Below, piece by piece: positions 55,840 to 64,000 of a stretch of 64,000 nucleotides of DNA. The notes beneath the pieces were generated by a model, which was not told the DNA's origin, searched no databases, and was given only the letters and a program-made list of their open reading frames with translations. The DNA is taken from positions 1 through 64,000 of the forward strand of contig NZ_JAHLZE010000038.1 of assembly GCF_020148105.1 (NCBI RefSeq), given 5' to 3'. Numbering within the stretch: the first letter of the stretch is position 1; the number at the start of each line of letters is the position of its first letter. The DNA comes from Methanobrevibacter sp. TMH8. Its GTDB lineage: Archaea; Methanobacteriota; Methanobacteria; Methanobacteriales; Methanobacteriaceae. The translations under genes and the position numbers were made by a program.

Positions 55840-57678
55840 CTAAATTCCAGGTAAATAGAATATCCAAATGAAAACAAAGAAAATAGCTAAAATGAATATT
55901 ATTGGAGCCATGATCTTACTAACAGCTACAATGGAGCTAATAGTTGATACTAACTCTACTGAATTATTTGGACCAAATGTATTGAGACCTTTAATTCTTT
56001 CAACAGAAGCTCCAACTTCAACAGATTCTAAATCTTCAATAGCTAGTTTAAGAGTTAATTTTATATAATCAATTATTTTAGGCCTTTCACTTACTCCAAC
56101 AGGATTATATCCATTAGATAAAGTATTAACAAAGTGTGTATCAGTAGTCATTATTTCTACTTCATCGATAGCTAATTTTTTATCATTTTTGACCTCACCA
56201 ATGATTTCTTCCCTAAATCCTATTTCCATATTATTAGAATCTAAGAGAACATAAGCAGTTCTTTGATTTTGAGCTTCAATTACCATTATTTTAAGACCAC
56301 TTTCACCAATACCATTATTCTTATCAAGTTCTTCCATTGAATTCCCAGCACAGCCTACTTTAAGACCATCTTCTTGGGATTCACATTTTATTTTATCAAT
56401 TGTATCTAATAATTGAAAAACTTCAGGATTTCCAGGAAGGACTCTACCTTTATCTTCATTAAATGAATTGTGGCAATCAACAATAATACTATTATCAATA
56501 TTACATTGTTTTTGACTTTGACTCATCATAGATAATCCCACACTAAATTCAATATCATCGCTTCCATATGGTGCAAATGTACTAAGCATAACAAGATTAT
56601 CATTGAAAAATTGAACTGCAACTTTTGCATTCCCCTCGGAATATCTTACAAATTTACTAGCTTTATCTTCATAAGCAATATTATTTAATGCATTTCTAAC
56701 AGCATCTTCTACTTTATTAATCTCTTTTTGAGAAACTGGATTGAAATCATGAGTAGATGGGCCATGAGCTACCATAGTAAAGTTATCAAACTTATTTGCA
56801 AGAATTGTAGGCATGTTAGAACCTCCGATACTTCCAATTGGACCAGGATGAACACAAGGACTAATAAATAGAGATTTTAATTCATCTTCATCTTTCTTTT
56901 TAAAACTAATTACTCCAACTAAAGTATCAATAGGTTCTCCAATATCCTCAAATATTTTCTCTAAAGAACCACTACCTTCCCCAACATGAGAAATAAATAA
57001 GCTAACAAGATCTAAAAGACCAATTCCTAAATTTTTTCTCATTGGAGATTCAATTACTGCTACAAAAGAGTAAATAGCTAATAAAAAGATTATATTAGCC
57101 ACGATAACTTTTATAAACAATGAAGCCCATCCAAATGCGAATACTTCATCTGCACTTCCAAGGAAAAGTACAACAATAAGCATTGCTAAGATTAATAATG
57201 GTTGCAAAGATGCAACAAAAGCAGATCTAACAAGACCTATACTTGAAGTACTCCAAAAAACAAAAATCAAAAGAGCAAATACAAGGACACAACCAAAGAC
57301 TACAGAATTAGTTAATAAGCCAATATGGAATATTGCAGAAATTATTGCTCCGATAATAGCTACAATAACTACTAAAACCATAGACATAAGTGCCAAAAGC
57401 ATAGAATGCTTTGTTTTGAGATTAATTCCTTTCATAGAAGTAATTAATAGCTGACTAAGAGCTCCACCTAAAATTGAACTAATACCAAATGCTCCAAACC
57501 CAAATGCTCCACCATAAATTATTTTTTCTAGAATACCAAGATTTTTTGCAGGATCTATGAAAAATAATAACACACCAGCTATAAAGCTAATGAATATCAT
57601 TGAAAAGATTAATATTTTTGTACTTGGGAATGTTCTGATATACTTAGACAACCCTGCTACATTACTCATACTTGACAT
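55840..57678 (-). CDS. DUF2070 family integral membrane protein
   Basis: A 612-residue archaeal protein with about seven membrane helices in the first 210 residues (for example ILIFSMIFISFIAGVLLFFI and MLLALMSMVLVVIVAIIGAIISAIF). It then has a large soluble DUF2070 domain containing LFISPCVHPGPIGSIGGSNMPTILANKFDNFTMVAHGPSTHD, NSIIVDCHNSFNEDKGRVLPGNPEVFQLLDTI and MTTDTHFVNTLSNGYNPVGV. A final helix (IMAPIIFILAIFFVFIWIFYL) closes it. The His-, Cys- and Asp-containing motifs suggest a metal or catalytic site, but the function is unknown. GAGGT precedes the ATG. Confidence 0.9.
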   Translation of the reverse strand: MSSMSNVAGLSKYIRTFPSTKILIFSMIFISFIAGVLLFFIDPAKNLGILEKIIYGGAFGFGAFGISSILGGALSQLLITSMKGINLKTKHSMLLALMSMVLVVIVAIIGAIISAIFHIGLLTNSVVFGCVLVFALLIFVFWSTSSIGLVRSAFVASLQPLLILAMLIVVLFLGSADEVFAFGWASLFIKVIVANIIFLLAIYSFVAVIESPMRKNLGIGLLDLVSLFISHVGEGSGSLEKIFEDIGEPIDTLVGVISFKKKDEDELKSLFISPCVHPGPIGSIGGSNMPTILANKFDNFTMVAHGPSTHDFNPVSQKEINKVEDAVRNALNNIAYEDKASKFVRYSEGNAKVAVQFFNDNLVMLSTFAPYGSDDIEFSVGLSMMSQSQKQCNIDNSIIVDCHNSFNEDKGRVLPGNPEVFQLLDTIDKIKCESQEDGLKVGCAGNSMEELDKNNGIGESGLKIMVIEAQNQRTAYVLLDSNNMEIGFREEIIGEVKNDKKLAIDEVEIMTTDTHFVNTLSNGYNPVGVSERPKIIDYIKLTLKLAIEDLESVEVGASVERIKGLNTFGPNNSVELVSTISSIVAVSKIMAPIIFILAIFFVFIWIFYLPGI

Positions 57679-58397
57679 TGAATTAAACCTCTAAATAAAG
57701 ACATTTATGACTTGTTAAATACTATTATTTTAGTAGATATTGTTAGAATATATTTTAGAAATATAGATTTGTTAATATGTTTATTATATCTTTTTAGATA
57801 TATTATCTTAGTAGACATATCATTTTAGTAGATATACTATCTTATTATATATAATCATTTATAGATAATTATCTTAGTAGATATACTATTTATAAGCTAT
57901 ATTATTTATAAATTATTTATAAACAACTTATTATTTTAATTTCACTTATTATTTTAATTATTTATTTCATAAATTTTTAAATATATATCTAAATTCTATC
58001 TAAATCATATTTTTAAATTATTATATTATTATGGAGTTTTAATCATATAAAATACTTTTTAAATATTTTCAAAAAAATAGAAATAATATAAGCAATATAT
58101 GTAACAATTACAATAAAATTATAAGATAATTGAATAATAAATTAATAAATATAAATAAAATAATAAATAAAGAAAAAAGCAAAAATTATGAACAATGAAT
58201 GTATCTAAATATAATAAATATGAATAATAATAAATATATTTGGATAATAAGTAAATAAAAATAATAAATAAATAAATATAATTTAGTAAATAAATATAAT
58301 TTAATAGTATAATATGAATAATAAATATATTTGAATAAAGATATATAATGTAATTTACTGAAAAGTAAATAGGATTTAGTTATCATTAGGTGAGTTT
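57679..58397. other. Divergent gap upstream of DUF2070 and fumarate hydratase genes
   Basis: About 720 bases without a credible ORF. Between 57730 and 57890 the word TTAGTAGATAT recurs at least four times (near 57731, 57792, 57827 and 57875) at irregular spacing, a dispersed short repeat upstream of the DUF2070 gene. The right half is TAATAAATA-rich. AGGTGAG at 58390-58396 is the next gene's binding site. Confidence 0.4.
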
Positions 58398-58946
58398 ATG
58401 AAAGAATTAAATACTCCAGTAATGTTTGAAGATATAAAAGATTTAAAAGCTGGAGATGTTGTTAATATTAGTGGGAAAATTTTAACAGCCCGAGATCAAG
58501 CCCATAAAAGAATAATCGAAAGAGGAAAAGAAAAAACACCTTGTGATCTTGAAGGAACAGCTATATTCCATGCAGGACCTATTATAGAAGGGGACAAAAC
58601 TTCAGGTTTTAAGATAGTAGCTATTGGCCCTACAACAAGTATGAGAATGAATCCCTATGAAAAAGATGTAATTGGAATGGGAGCAAAAATCATAATTGGA
58701 AAAGGTGGAATGGATGAAAATGTAGCTAAATCATTACAAGATGAAGGTGCAATTTATCTTGTAGCTGTCGGAGGATGTGCAGCATTATATGTTGATTCAA
58801 TAGATGAAATAACAGATGTTCATTGGCTTGATTTAGGAATGCCGGAAGCTATATGGGAATTAAATGTTAAAAACTTTGGACCTCTAATAGTAGCTATGGA
58901 TTCCCATGGGAATAGCCTTTTTGATAAAAATAATAGGAAAAAATAA
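58398..58946 (+). CDS. fumB: Fumarate hydratase class I, beta subunit
   Basis: The C-terminal half of the two-subunit [4Fe-4S] fumarase, interconverting malate and fumarate in the partial TCA pathway. The 182-residue protein shows [69 protein letters not shown] and [15 protein letters not shown]. The alpha subunit is not in this window. AGGTGAG precedes the ATG. Oxaloacetate from PycA would feed this route. Confidence 0.94.
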   Translation: MKELNTPVMFEDIKDLKAGDVVNISGKILTARDQAHKRIIERGKEKTPCDLEGTAIFHAGPIIEGDKTSGFKIVAIGPTTSMRMNPYEKDVIGMGAKIIIGKGGMDENVAKSLQDEGAIYLVAVGGCAALYVDSIDEITDVHWLDLGMPEAIWELNVKNFGPLIVAMDSHGNSLFDKNNRKK

Positions 58947-59144
58947 ATATGAAACAAATTTATGATTCAAAATAATAAATTAAAAATAAGTTAATAAGTA
59001 AAAAATCAAAAGCTAAATAAGTTAAAAAAATAAGTTAATAAGTAAAAAATTTAAAAAATTAAAAAGCTAAATAAAATAAAAAAGTTAAAAATATAAAAAA
59101 TAGATAATTTTAACAATAAATAATAAATAAAAGTTTATAAGTTA
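58947..59144. other. Convergent A-rich gap between fumB and arvC
   Basis: A-rich plus-strand sequence with repeated AATAAGTTAATAAGTAAAAAAT elements at 58990-59050. On the minus strand this is a T-rich terminator for the arv operon. Confidence 0.4.
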
Positions 59145-59483
59145 TTATTCTTCATTTTCTTTTCTACTCTTTTTTAAAAGAGCATTAATATCAATAGCAT
59201 AATTACCTTCCTTATCAGAATAAACATCACTTTCTCCTTCTAATATATGAGGAAGGTTAACTTCATAAACCCCTTTATCTTCTACTTTAATACTTTCAAC
59301 AGAGTCTTCATCAATAGTAAGCTTTTCTTCAGGAGGATTTTCTTTTTCTTCTTTTTCCCTACGTTTTTTTTCCTCAATAGCTTTAGTGTTGACAAACTTA
59401 AAAAGTTTACTACCACACTTTGGACAACCATCTAATAAATCGTCACCATGAAGCTCTGTTCCACATTTACTACATACATTCAA
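59145..59483 (-). CDS. arvC: OapC/ArvC-family zinc-ribbon protein
   Basis: A 112-residue protein with an N-terminal zinc ribbon (CSKCGTELHGDDLLDGCPKCGSKLF, four Cys as two CxxC pairs), a charged helical linker (EEKKRREKEEKENPPEEK) and a C-terminal segment (VYEVNLPHILEGESDVYSDKEGNYAIDINALL). It is the last of three genes read together with the Era-like GTPase and the DUF2073 protein. In Haloferax the homologous trio ArvABC is linked to extracellular vesicle formation (recalled, not checked). The start is TTG at 59483 with GTGAT four bases away. Confidence 0.85.
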   Translation of the reverse strand: MNVCSKCGTELHGDDLLDGCPKCGSKLFKFVNTKAIEEKKRREKEEKENPPEEKLTIDEDSVESIKVEDKGVYEVNLPHILEGESDVYSDKEGNYAIDINALLKKSRKENEE

Positions 59484-59569
59484 CTAAATCACTTCAATCA
59501 ATCTACCTAATTAAATAATTCTAACTATTAGCTTTTTAAATAATTAACCTCATTATTAATCTTAATTAA

Positions 59570-59923
59570 TTAACTGTTACTAACATCAGCAACCAAAGAT
59601 AAAAGATTAGATTGTTTTTTAACAGTTTTCATGACATTAGCTGGGCCAATAATTGTAATAACAACTGTTTTTTTCTTTGAAAGTCCAAAGAAAGAAGCTG
59701 AATCTTTTTCTAATGTATGAACATCTATTCCTACAAAATTTTCAATATCAATTTCTCTCATAGTTGTTTCAATGAGTTCTGCTCTTTCTGAAGGAGTAAG
59801 ACCCCCTTCCATAACAACTACAGAACCATTTTTAACTTTTTCAATAATCATATAAATTTTTTCCATGCTTGATGCATTTTCAAGAGCTTCAGAGGATATG
59901 AAATCCATTTTTAGTCCTTCCAT
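59570..59923 (-). CDS. arvB: OapB/ArvB-family protein (DUF2073)
   Basis: A 117-residue protein of the archaeal DUF2073 family. It shows [65 protein letters not shown] and [27 protein letters not shown] longer frame to 59986 overlaps the GTPase gene, but GAGGAGGG lies before the ATG at 59923 (MEGLKMDF), so that is the start. It lies 13 bases after the GTPase stop. The biochemical role is unknown. Confidence 0.87.
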   Translation of the reverse strand: MEGLKMDFISSEALENASSMEKIYMIIEKVKNGSVVVMEGGLTPSERAELIETTMREIDIENFVGIDVHTLEKDSASFFGLSKKKTVVITIIGPANVMKTVKKQSNLLSLVADVSNS

Positions 59924-59936
59924 GTTTAACCCTCCT

Positions 59937-60551
59937 CTAATTAAATTTCTTAAACATTGCTTTATAGAGTTCTTCTGTCTGATCACCGTTTAAAGCAGAA
60001 ATAGGAACCACAGTATGTTGTGGGAAAACTGAAACTATTCTATCCGGATTAGCGCCTTCAATATCTATTTTATTAGCTACAACAATGAAAGGAATATTCC
60101 TCGCTTCAAGATTACCAATAATAGTAATATTTGTTTGTGTTAAAGGATCTGTTGTAGCATCTACAACTAGAAGAACACCAGTAACATCATCTAACCATTT
60201 AATTGCTTCAATAATGCCCTTAGTAGCTTCTTTTGCCCTGTTTTTAGCTTCACCTTCTTCTAAACCAAACTCTAAAAAGTTTTGATAATCAATTTTAGTA
60301 GCTATTCCTGGAGTATCAATGATATCAAAATCTAATTCATTATCCCCATCTTTAATAATAACTTTTTCCTGTTTTAAAACAGTTCTAGTTTCATGAGGGA
60401 CATTAGAAGTTGAACCAATCTCTTTCCCCATCCAATCCTTAGCTATTTGGTTTGCCAATGTTGTTTTACCAGAATTTGGATGACCATAAAGCCCAATACT
60501 AACTTTTTTATTTCTTTTGAATAAATTTTTTATAAAATCAAATAAACCCAT
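59937..60551 (-). CDS. arvA: Era-like small GTPase (OapA/ArvA family)
   Basis: A 204-residue TRAFAC-class GTPase with a complete motif set: G1 [12 protein letters not shown] (P-loop Lys29), G3 DIIDTPG (79-82), G4 VVANKID (160-163) and G5-like PISAL. A short N-terminal amphipathic, basic stretch ([16 protein letters not shown]) may touch the membrane. It is the first gene of the arvA-arvB-arvC operon. In Haloferax volcanii the homologue is reported to drive extracellular vesicle formation; that this holds here is inference. GAGTGATAAA precedes the ATG. Confidence 0.88.
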   Translation of the reverse strand: MGLFDFIKNLFKRNKKVSIGLYGHPNSGKTTLANQIAKDWMGKEIGSTSNVPHETRTVLKQEKVIIKDGDNELDFDIIDTPGIATKIDYQNFLEFGLEEGEAKNRAKEATKGIIEAIKWLDDVTGVLLVVDATTDPLTQTNITIIGNLEARNIPFIVVANKIDIEGANPDRIVSVFPQHTVVPISALNGDQTEELYKAMFKKFN

Positions 60552-60766
60552 TTTATCACTCAGAATAAATGATGAATTAATTTTTAATAATAATTTACTA
60601 TGAATTTAAATAATAAATTTAGAAAATATAATTATTTATTATATTATAACTTTTATCAAAATAGTATTTAAATATAATTGATATTAAACCACTAAATTAC
60701 CAATATTACTAACTTTTTTAAGGCCATTGATAGTTAATAATACTATAATTAAAATTCATTTTAAAT

Positions 60767-61471
60767 TTAAATATCTGGATTAAAAGTTTCTCCAGGATTT
60801 AAAATAATAGTATTTATGTTAGGATCCATTTGCATTACAAAGTTAGCAAATATAGTTGGGTTTTGTTCAATGACTGGGAAAGTATTATAATGCATTGGAA
60901 TAACTGCTTTAGGAGAGATCCATCTTGTAGCAATAGCTGCTTCAAAAGGCCCCATTGTGAATTTATCTCCAATAGGTAACATGACTATATCAGGTTTGTA
61001 AATATCTCCAATAATCTTTTCCATATCCCCAAATAGACCAGTATCCCCTGCATGAAAAATTTTTGTTCCTTTTTCTAATGTTATAAGGAAGCTAGCAGCA
61101 CTTCCTCCAGGAATAATCTCTTCTACAAAGTCTATAGTTGAAGAATGTTTTGCATCTAACATAGTAACTTTTATACCATGAATCTGGATTGATCCTCCAG
61201 TATTCATCCCTACGGCTTCTAAACCTTGTTGCGACAAAAATAAAGAAGTTTCATGATTTCCAACTAGCTTTGCCCCAGTTCTATTAGCTATTTCCATAGC
61301 ATCTCCAAAATGATCACTATGTCCATGAGTTATCAAAATTACATCTGCTTCTATTTCTTCAACAGGAATGTTACATGCAGGATTATTACTTATAAAAGGA
61401 TCTATCAATATTTTAAGCCCTTTATCTGAAATTATCTCAAATGCAGAATGTCCTAACCAAGTTATTTCCAT
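60767..61471 (-). CDS. Metal-dependent hydrolase of the UPF0173 family
   Basis: A 234-residue metallo-beta-lactamase-fold protein. It starts [13 protein letters not shown] and has [13 protein letters not shown] (His49, His51, Asp53, His54), [40 protein letters not shown] and [16 protein letters not shown], which supply the dinuclear metal ligands. The fold resembles N-acyl ethanolamine phospholipase D and UlaG-like hydrolases; the substrate is unknown. GGTG precedes the ATG. It is monocistronic. Confidence 0.92.
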   Translation of the reverse strand: MEITWLGHSAFEIISDKGLKILIDPFISNNPACNIPVEEIEADVILITHGHSDHFGDAMEIANRTGAKLVGNHETSLFLSQQGLEAVGMNTGGSIQIHGIKVTMLDAKHSSTIDFVEEIIPGGSAASFLITLEKGTKIFHAGDTGLFGDMEKIIGDIYKPDIVMLPIGDKFTMGPFEAAIATRWISPKAVIPMHYNTFPVIEQNPTIFANFVMQMDPNINTIILNPGETFNPDI

Positions 61472-61867
61472 ATTAACACCATTTAATTTTTAATAATTAT
61501 TTTTATAAAGCTTTCTAAAATATCTTAATTAATAAATTATTTTTAATAAAGCTTCTTTAATTATTTTTAATAAAACTTCTTTAATAAGATTTTTTAATTT
61601 ATTTAATAATATAATGAAATTTATATGAATTTTATGATAATTTATGATAATTTATGATGATATAATACTATAATATGCCCTAAATGATTAAATATATGAA
61701 TAATAATTATAATAATGATATAATAAGACAGATTAATATTATACAGCTAAAAATAATAAATAATAATAAATAATAATTAATAATAATTAATAAAACTGAA
61801 ATAAAAATATATGTATGAAATATGATTATAAATATTACAGCAAGAAATATTTGATCAATAATGTTGA
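61472..61867. other. AT-rich gap, nothing recognised
   Basis: About 400 bases between two leftward genes. It has short repeats of TTTTTAATAAA(A/G)CTTCTTTAAT near 61540-61590 and of TAATAATAAATAATAA near 61750-61790. No ORF or RNA gene is seen. Confidence 0.3.
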
Positions 61868-63313
61868 TTAACTGAATTCTTTAGTAATATTATTAATATC
61901 TAAATCATTAGCTAAATCCCAAGACATTTTAAACATTGATTTAACGTTTGATATAGATTTTGAATCATTATATACAGCACCAATATCTAAATCATTTAAA
62001 GAATCATTTTCAGAGATTATTAAAGCATGTGAATCATCAGCTATAAGATTAATAGTATTGATTAAAGGTAATGTCCTTATTTTAACCCCTTGTTCAAGAA
62101 GAGATGTAATTAATAGAACATAAGACATGTCTTTAATATTAAACTCTTGAATTATTATTTTAACATCTAATGAAGAAATTTTTGACAAGAAATCATTAGT
62201 CATTTCTTTAATAGAAGGCATTTCTAAATATATTTCGGATTTTGCACTTTTAGCTAATTCGTCAAATGCTTCTTTAGAAGTCATTTTACCTTTTGAACAA
62301 ACAACATAACTACTTAAGAATTTAGAAAGTTCTTTATTATCTAAAGAATCTAATCTTTGAGGACTTGTATTATTATTTATATTAACAAAGTCATTCTCAA
62401 GATCATCAATTGTGATTTCTTCAGAATCATTATCAAGAAAAGAGTTATAATTATTATCTTGATTGTTCTTATTAAGATTATTTGAATTATTTGAATTATA
62501 TATATTATTTGAATTATTTAAATCTAATTCATTAGAATCTGAAACATTAGGCTCAAGAATAGATTTTGATTCAGTGTGAATTGGTTTAATAAAATCATCT
62601 GAAGCTAAAGCTCTTACAATTATTTCAGATTTTTCTCCAGGAAGATCATTTAAATTAGGAATGTTATTATTAGAATTATTATTAGAGCCAAGATTATTAT
62701 TCTTATTATTAAGATTCTTATTAAGCTTAGCATTAATTTCATTATTTTTGTTATTAATATTATCAATACCATTTAAACTTGATTTATTCCTTTTTTGAGG
62801 TCTCCTATTCACTTTCATAGGTTTTTCATAATTAGGAGTAAATCTAAACATTTTAACATCTTCATTTGATTTTGGCAATATTGGTTTTAGTACTGATTTT
62901 GGATCTTTATTTTTTGAAACATCTCTGACTTTGTCTGAAATCTTTTTAGTGTCTAAAGAACCTAATTTAGAATTATTTAAATTCTTTCCTAAATTAGCAG
63001 CCATATTATTCTTATTACTATTAGTATTTCGGCCACCATTATCCTTGTTTAGCCTATTATTTTTACTTTCAAGATTATTATCTAATTTTTTCATTTTAGA
63101 ATTATTATCTGAATTCTTTTTAAAATCTTGAAGTTTTGGAGATTTATTTCTTTCAAAAAAAGATAGAATGAGTAAATAAAACCCTATAATAACTAGTATG
63201 AATCCTAATATAGTTACTATTTCTACAAGATGACGAAGACTGCTTTCATAGATAATAGTTATTCCTGATACTAGTAATAGTACTCCTCCAAAAATTTTAG
63301 CTAAACTTGCCAC
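61868..63313 (-). CDS. Asn-rich membrane protein with a PLD/TrmB-like C-terminal domain
   Basis: A 481-residue protein. Two N-terminal membrane helices (about 5-22 and 28-52) are followed by a very long disordered stretch rich in Asn, Lys and Ser (about 53-320). The folded C-terminal domain (about 325-475) has SKGKMTSKEAFDELAKSAKSEIYLEMPS, VKIIIQEFNIKDMSYVLLITSLLEQGVKIRTLP, and ADDSHALIISENDSLNDLDIGAVYNDSKSISNVKSMFKMSWDLA. This pattern resembles the phospholipase D-like or TrmB effector-binding domain, but no HKD motif is seen, so catalysis is doubtful. The start is GTG at 63313, four bases after GGTGG. Confidence 0.78.
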   Translation of the reverse strand: MASLAKIFGGVLLLVSGITIIYESSLRHLVEIVTILGFILVIIGFYLLILSFFERNKSPKLQDFKKNSDNNSKMKKLDNNLESKNNRLNKDNGGRNTNSNKNNMAANLGKNLNNSKLGSLDTKKISDKVRDVSKNKDPKSVLKPILPKSNEDVKMFRFTPNYEKPMKVNRRPQKRNKSSLNGIDNINNKNNEINAKLNKNLNNKNNNLGSNNNSNNNIPNLNDLPGEKSEIIVRALASDDFIKPIHTESKSILEPNVSDSNELDLNNSNNIYNSNNSNNLNKNNQDNNYNSFLDNDSEEITIDDLENDFVNINNNTSPQRLDSLDNKELSKFLSSYVVCSKGKMTSKEAFDELAKSAKSEIYLEMPSIKEMTNDFLSKISSLDVKIIIQEFNIKDMSYVLLITSLLEQGVKIRTLPLINTINLIADDSHALIISENDSLNDLDIGAVYNDSKSISNVKSMFKMSWDLANDLDINNITKEFS

Positions 63314-63697
63314 TAAACCACCTTATAATAACTTAATTTTTAAAGATATAAACAATAATTATACTAACCAAATATAAATATGGAACTTATTGAATATTCC
63401 ATCAATTTTAAAGAATTTCATCCCCAAATATTACCTACATCAATTTATTTTATTCAATTTTTTATATATTCTATTGATAATATCCTAATTTATAATATTA
63501 CTATCTTAATTTATAATATAATATTTATAGTAACCTTTATTAATAAATATAATGTTTTGATAAAAGGAATGTTAATAAAAAATATGAAATAGTAATGAAA
63601 TTAATAATACATTTTTTAAAATAGATAATATTAAATAGTACAAAACACAACAATAATTTGTAATAGAATTTGTAATAAAACATGGAGAGTTTGTATT
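63314..63697. other. Divergent gap upstream of the class III signal-peptide gene
   Basis: About 380 bases. A 70-codon plus-strand frame (63380-63592) is low-complexity Ile/Tyr/Asn with no binding site and is not accepted. GGAGAG at 63683-63688 is the binding site of the gene at 63698. TATAATATAATATTTATAG near 63499-63525 may be promoter DNA. Confidence 0.35.
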
Positions 63698-63922
63698 ATG
63701 AACATGAAAGAAAAAATAAAAAATGTAAAAACTGATATTATAAATATAAAAACTGAGAATAGTGGTCAAGGTGCAGCAGAATATATATTATTATTTGGTG
63801 GGGTTATTGTAATAGCTATAGCTGCCTTATTAATATACAGAAGCTATTTTGCAAATAATCAAACCAGTTTAAATGCTAGTAATGATGTTAATGATGTTAG
63901 AAATGCTATGAACTCTACTTAA
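63698..63922 (+). CDS. Class III signal-peptide (pilin/adhesin-like) protein
   Basis: A 74-residue protein with a charged 23-residue leader ending SG, then [28 protein letters not shown]. The QxxxEY motif followed by a hydrophobic helix is the class III signal peptide cut before Gln24 by the EppA-type prepilin peptidase, giving a type IV pilin-like subunit. The mature part after the helix is short (about 25 residues, N/S/D/V-rich). GGAGAG lies nine bases before the ATG. The gene may belong to a pilin cluster continuing past the window edge. Confidence 0.85.
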   Translation: MNMKEKIKNVKTDIINIKTENSGQGAAEYILLFGGVIVIAIAALLIYRSYFANNQTSLNASNDVNDVRNAMNST

Positions 63923-64000
63923 TTTAATAAAAAATAAAAAATTAATAGAAACAATGAATTTAATAGAAAATAGAAATATGAAAATTTTTAATGATAAAAA

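Noticed and set aside
58186-58386. 66-codon minus-strand frame upstream of fumB
   Set aside because: Tyr/Leu/Ile/Phe-rich low complexity in a promoter region, without a binding site.
63380-63592. 70-codon plus-strand frame before the pilin-like gene
   Set aside because: Ile/Tyr/Asn/Phe-only composition typical of AT-rich non-coding DNA, and no binding site.

Overview
This window looks like a chromosomal segment of a methanogenic archaeon of the order Methanobacteriales, most likely a low-G+C Methanobrevibacter relative. I cannot fix the species. The evidence is: archaeal forms of every information-processing gene (eL14, eL18, eL19, eL32, eL34 and eS4 ribosomal proteins, RNA polymerase subunits D, K and N, RNase P protein Rpp29, archaeal adenylate kinase, NEMF/Rqc2); an archaeal isoprenoid route with isopentenyl phosphate kinase; LL-diaminopimelate aminotransferase; pyruvate carboxylase subunit A beside a biotin ligase; a class III signal-peptide pilin-like protein; very AT-rich intergenic DNA; and ribosome binding sites of the GGAGGTGAT type, very often GGTG.

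Layout. Positions 1-7500 carry dapL, gltX and a TetR-type regulator, plus unknown small or Asn-rich proteins on both strands. From about 7.7 to 44.4 kb almost everything reads leftward (minus strand). First in transcription order (right to left) come a METTL5-like methyltransferase and a SPOUT RNA methyltransferase. Then comes the S10/spc-type ribosomal cluster rpl3-rpl4-rpl23-rpl2-rps19-rpl22-rps3-rpl29-eIF1-rnp1-rps17-rpl14-rpl24-rps4e-rpl5-rps14-rps8-rpl6-rpl32e-rpl19e-rpl18-rps5-rpl30-rpl15-secY-adkA-DUF106-rpl34e-cmk-rpl14e-truB. After tRNA-Ser(GGA) follows the second cluster, rps13-rps4-rps11-rpoD-rpl18e-rpl13-rps9-rpoN-rpoK-eno-ferredoxin-rps2-MEMO-mvk-ipk-fni-rnj-idsA. This links translation, transcription, protein export and isoprenoid lipid precursor synthesis. 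rps14 and rpoN are too short for common ORF length cut-offs and were read directly.

From 44.9 to 64 kb the genes are more scattered: pycA-birA (biotin carboxylase and its biotin ligase), an MJ0158-family PLP enzyme, a NYN-domain protein, NEMF/Rqc2, a small EMC6-like membrane protein, a DUF2070 membrane protein, the fumarate hydratase beta subunit, a three-gene Era-like GTPase/DUF2073/zinc-ribbon operon corresponding to the ArvABC (OapABC) vesicle-associated set, a UPF0173 metallohydrolase, an Asn-rich membrane protein with a possible PLD-like C-terminal domain, and a class III signal-peptide protein.

The least ordinary signals are these: (1) an envelope protein at 51004-51897 whose only plausible start codon is ATT behind a good GAGGTG site; (2) many unrelated intergenic tandem repeats with unit sizes from 10 to 82 bp, several inside ribosomal operons; (3) low-complexity Asn/Ser/Glu-rich insertions or tails in conserved proteins (GltX, isopentenyl phosphate kinase, S4, S3, Rqc2); (4) the ArvABC locus; and (5) a gene-free stretch with palindromes beside the TetR gene. 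I found no CRISPR array, insertion sequence, prophage or rRNA gene. Many core genes start with TTG, and several starts here were moved to codons preceded by a ribosome binding site.
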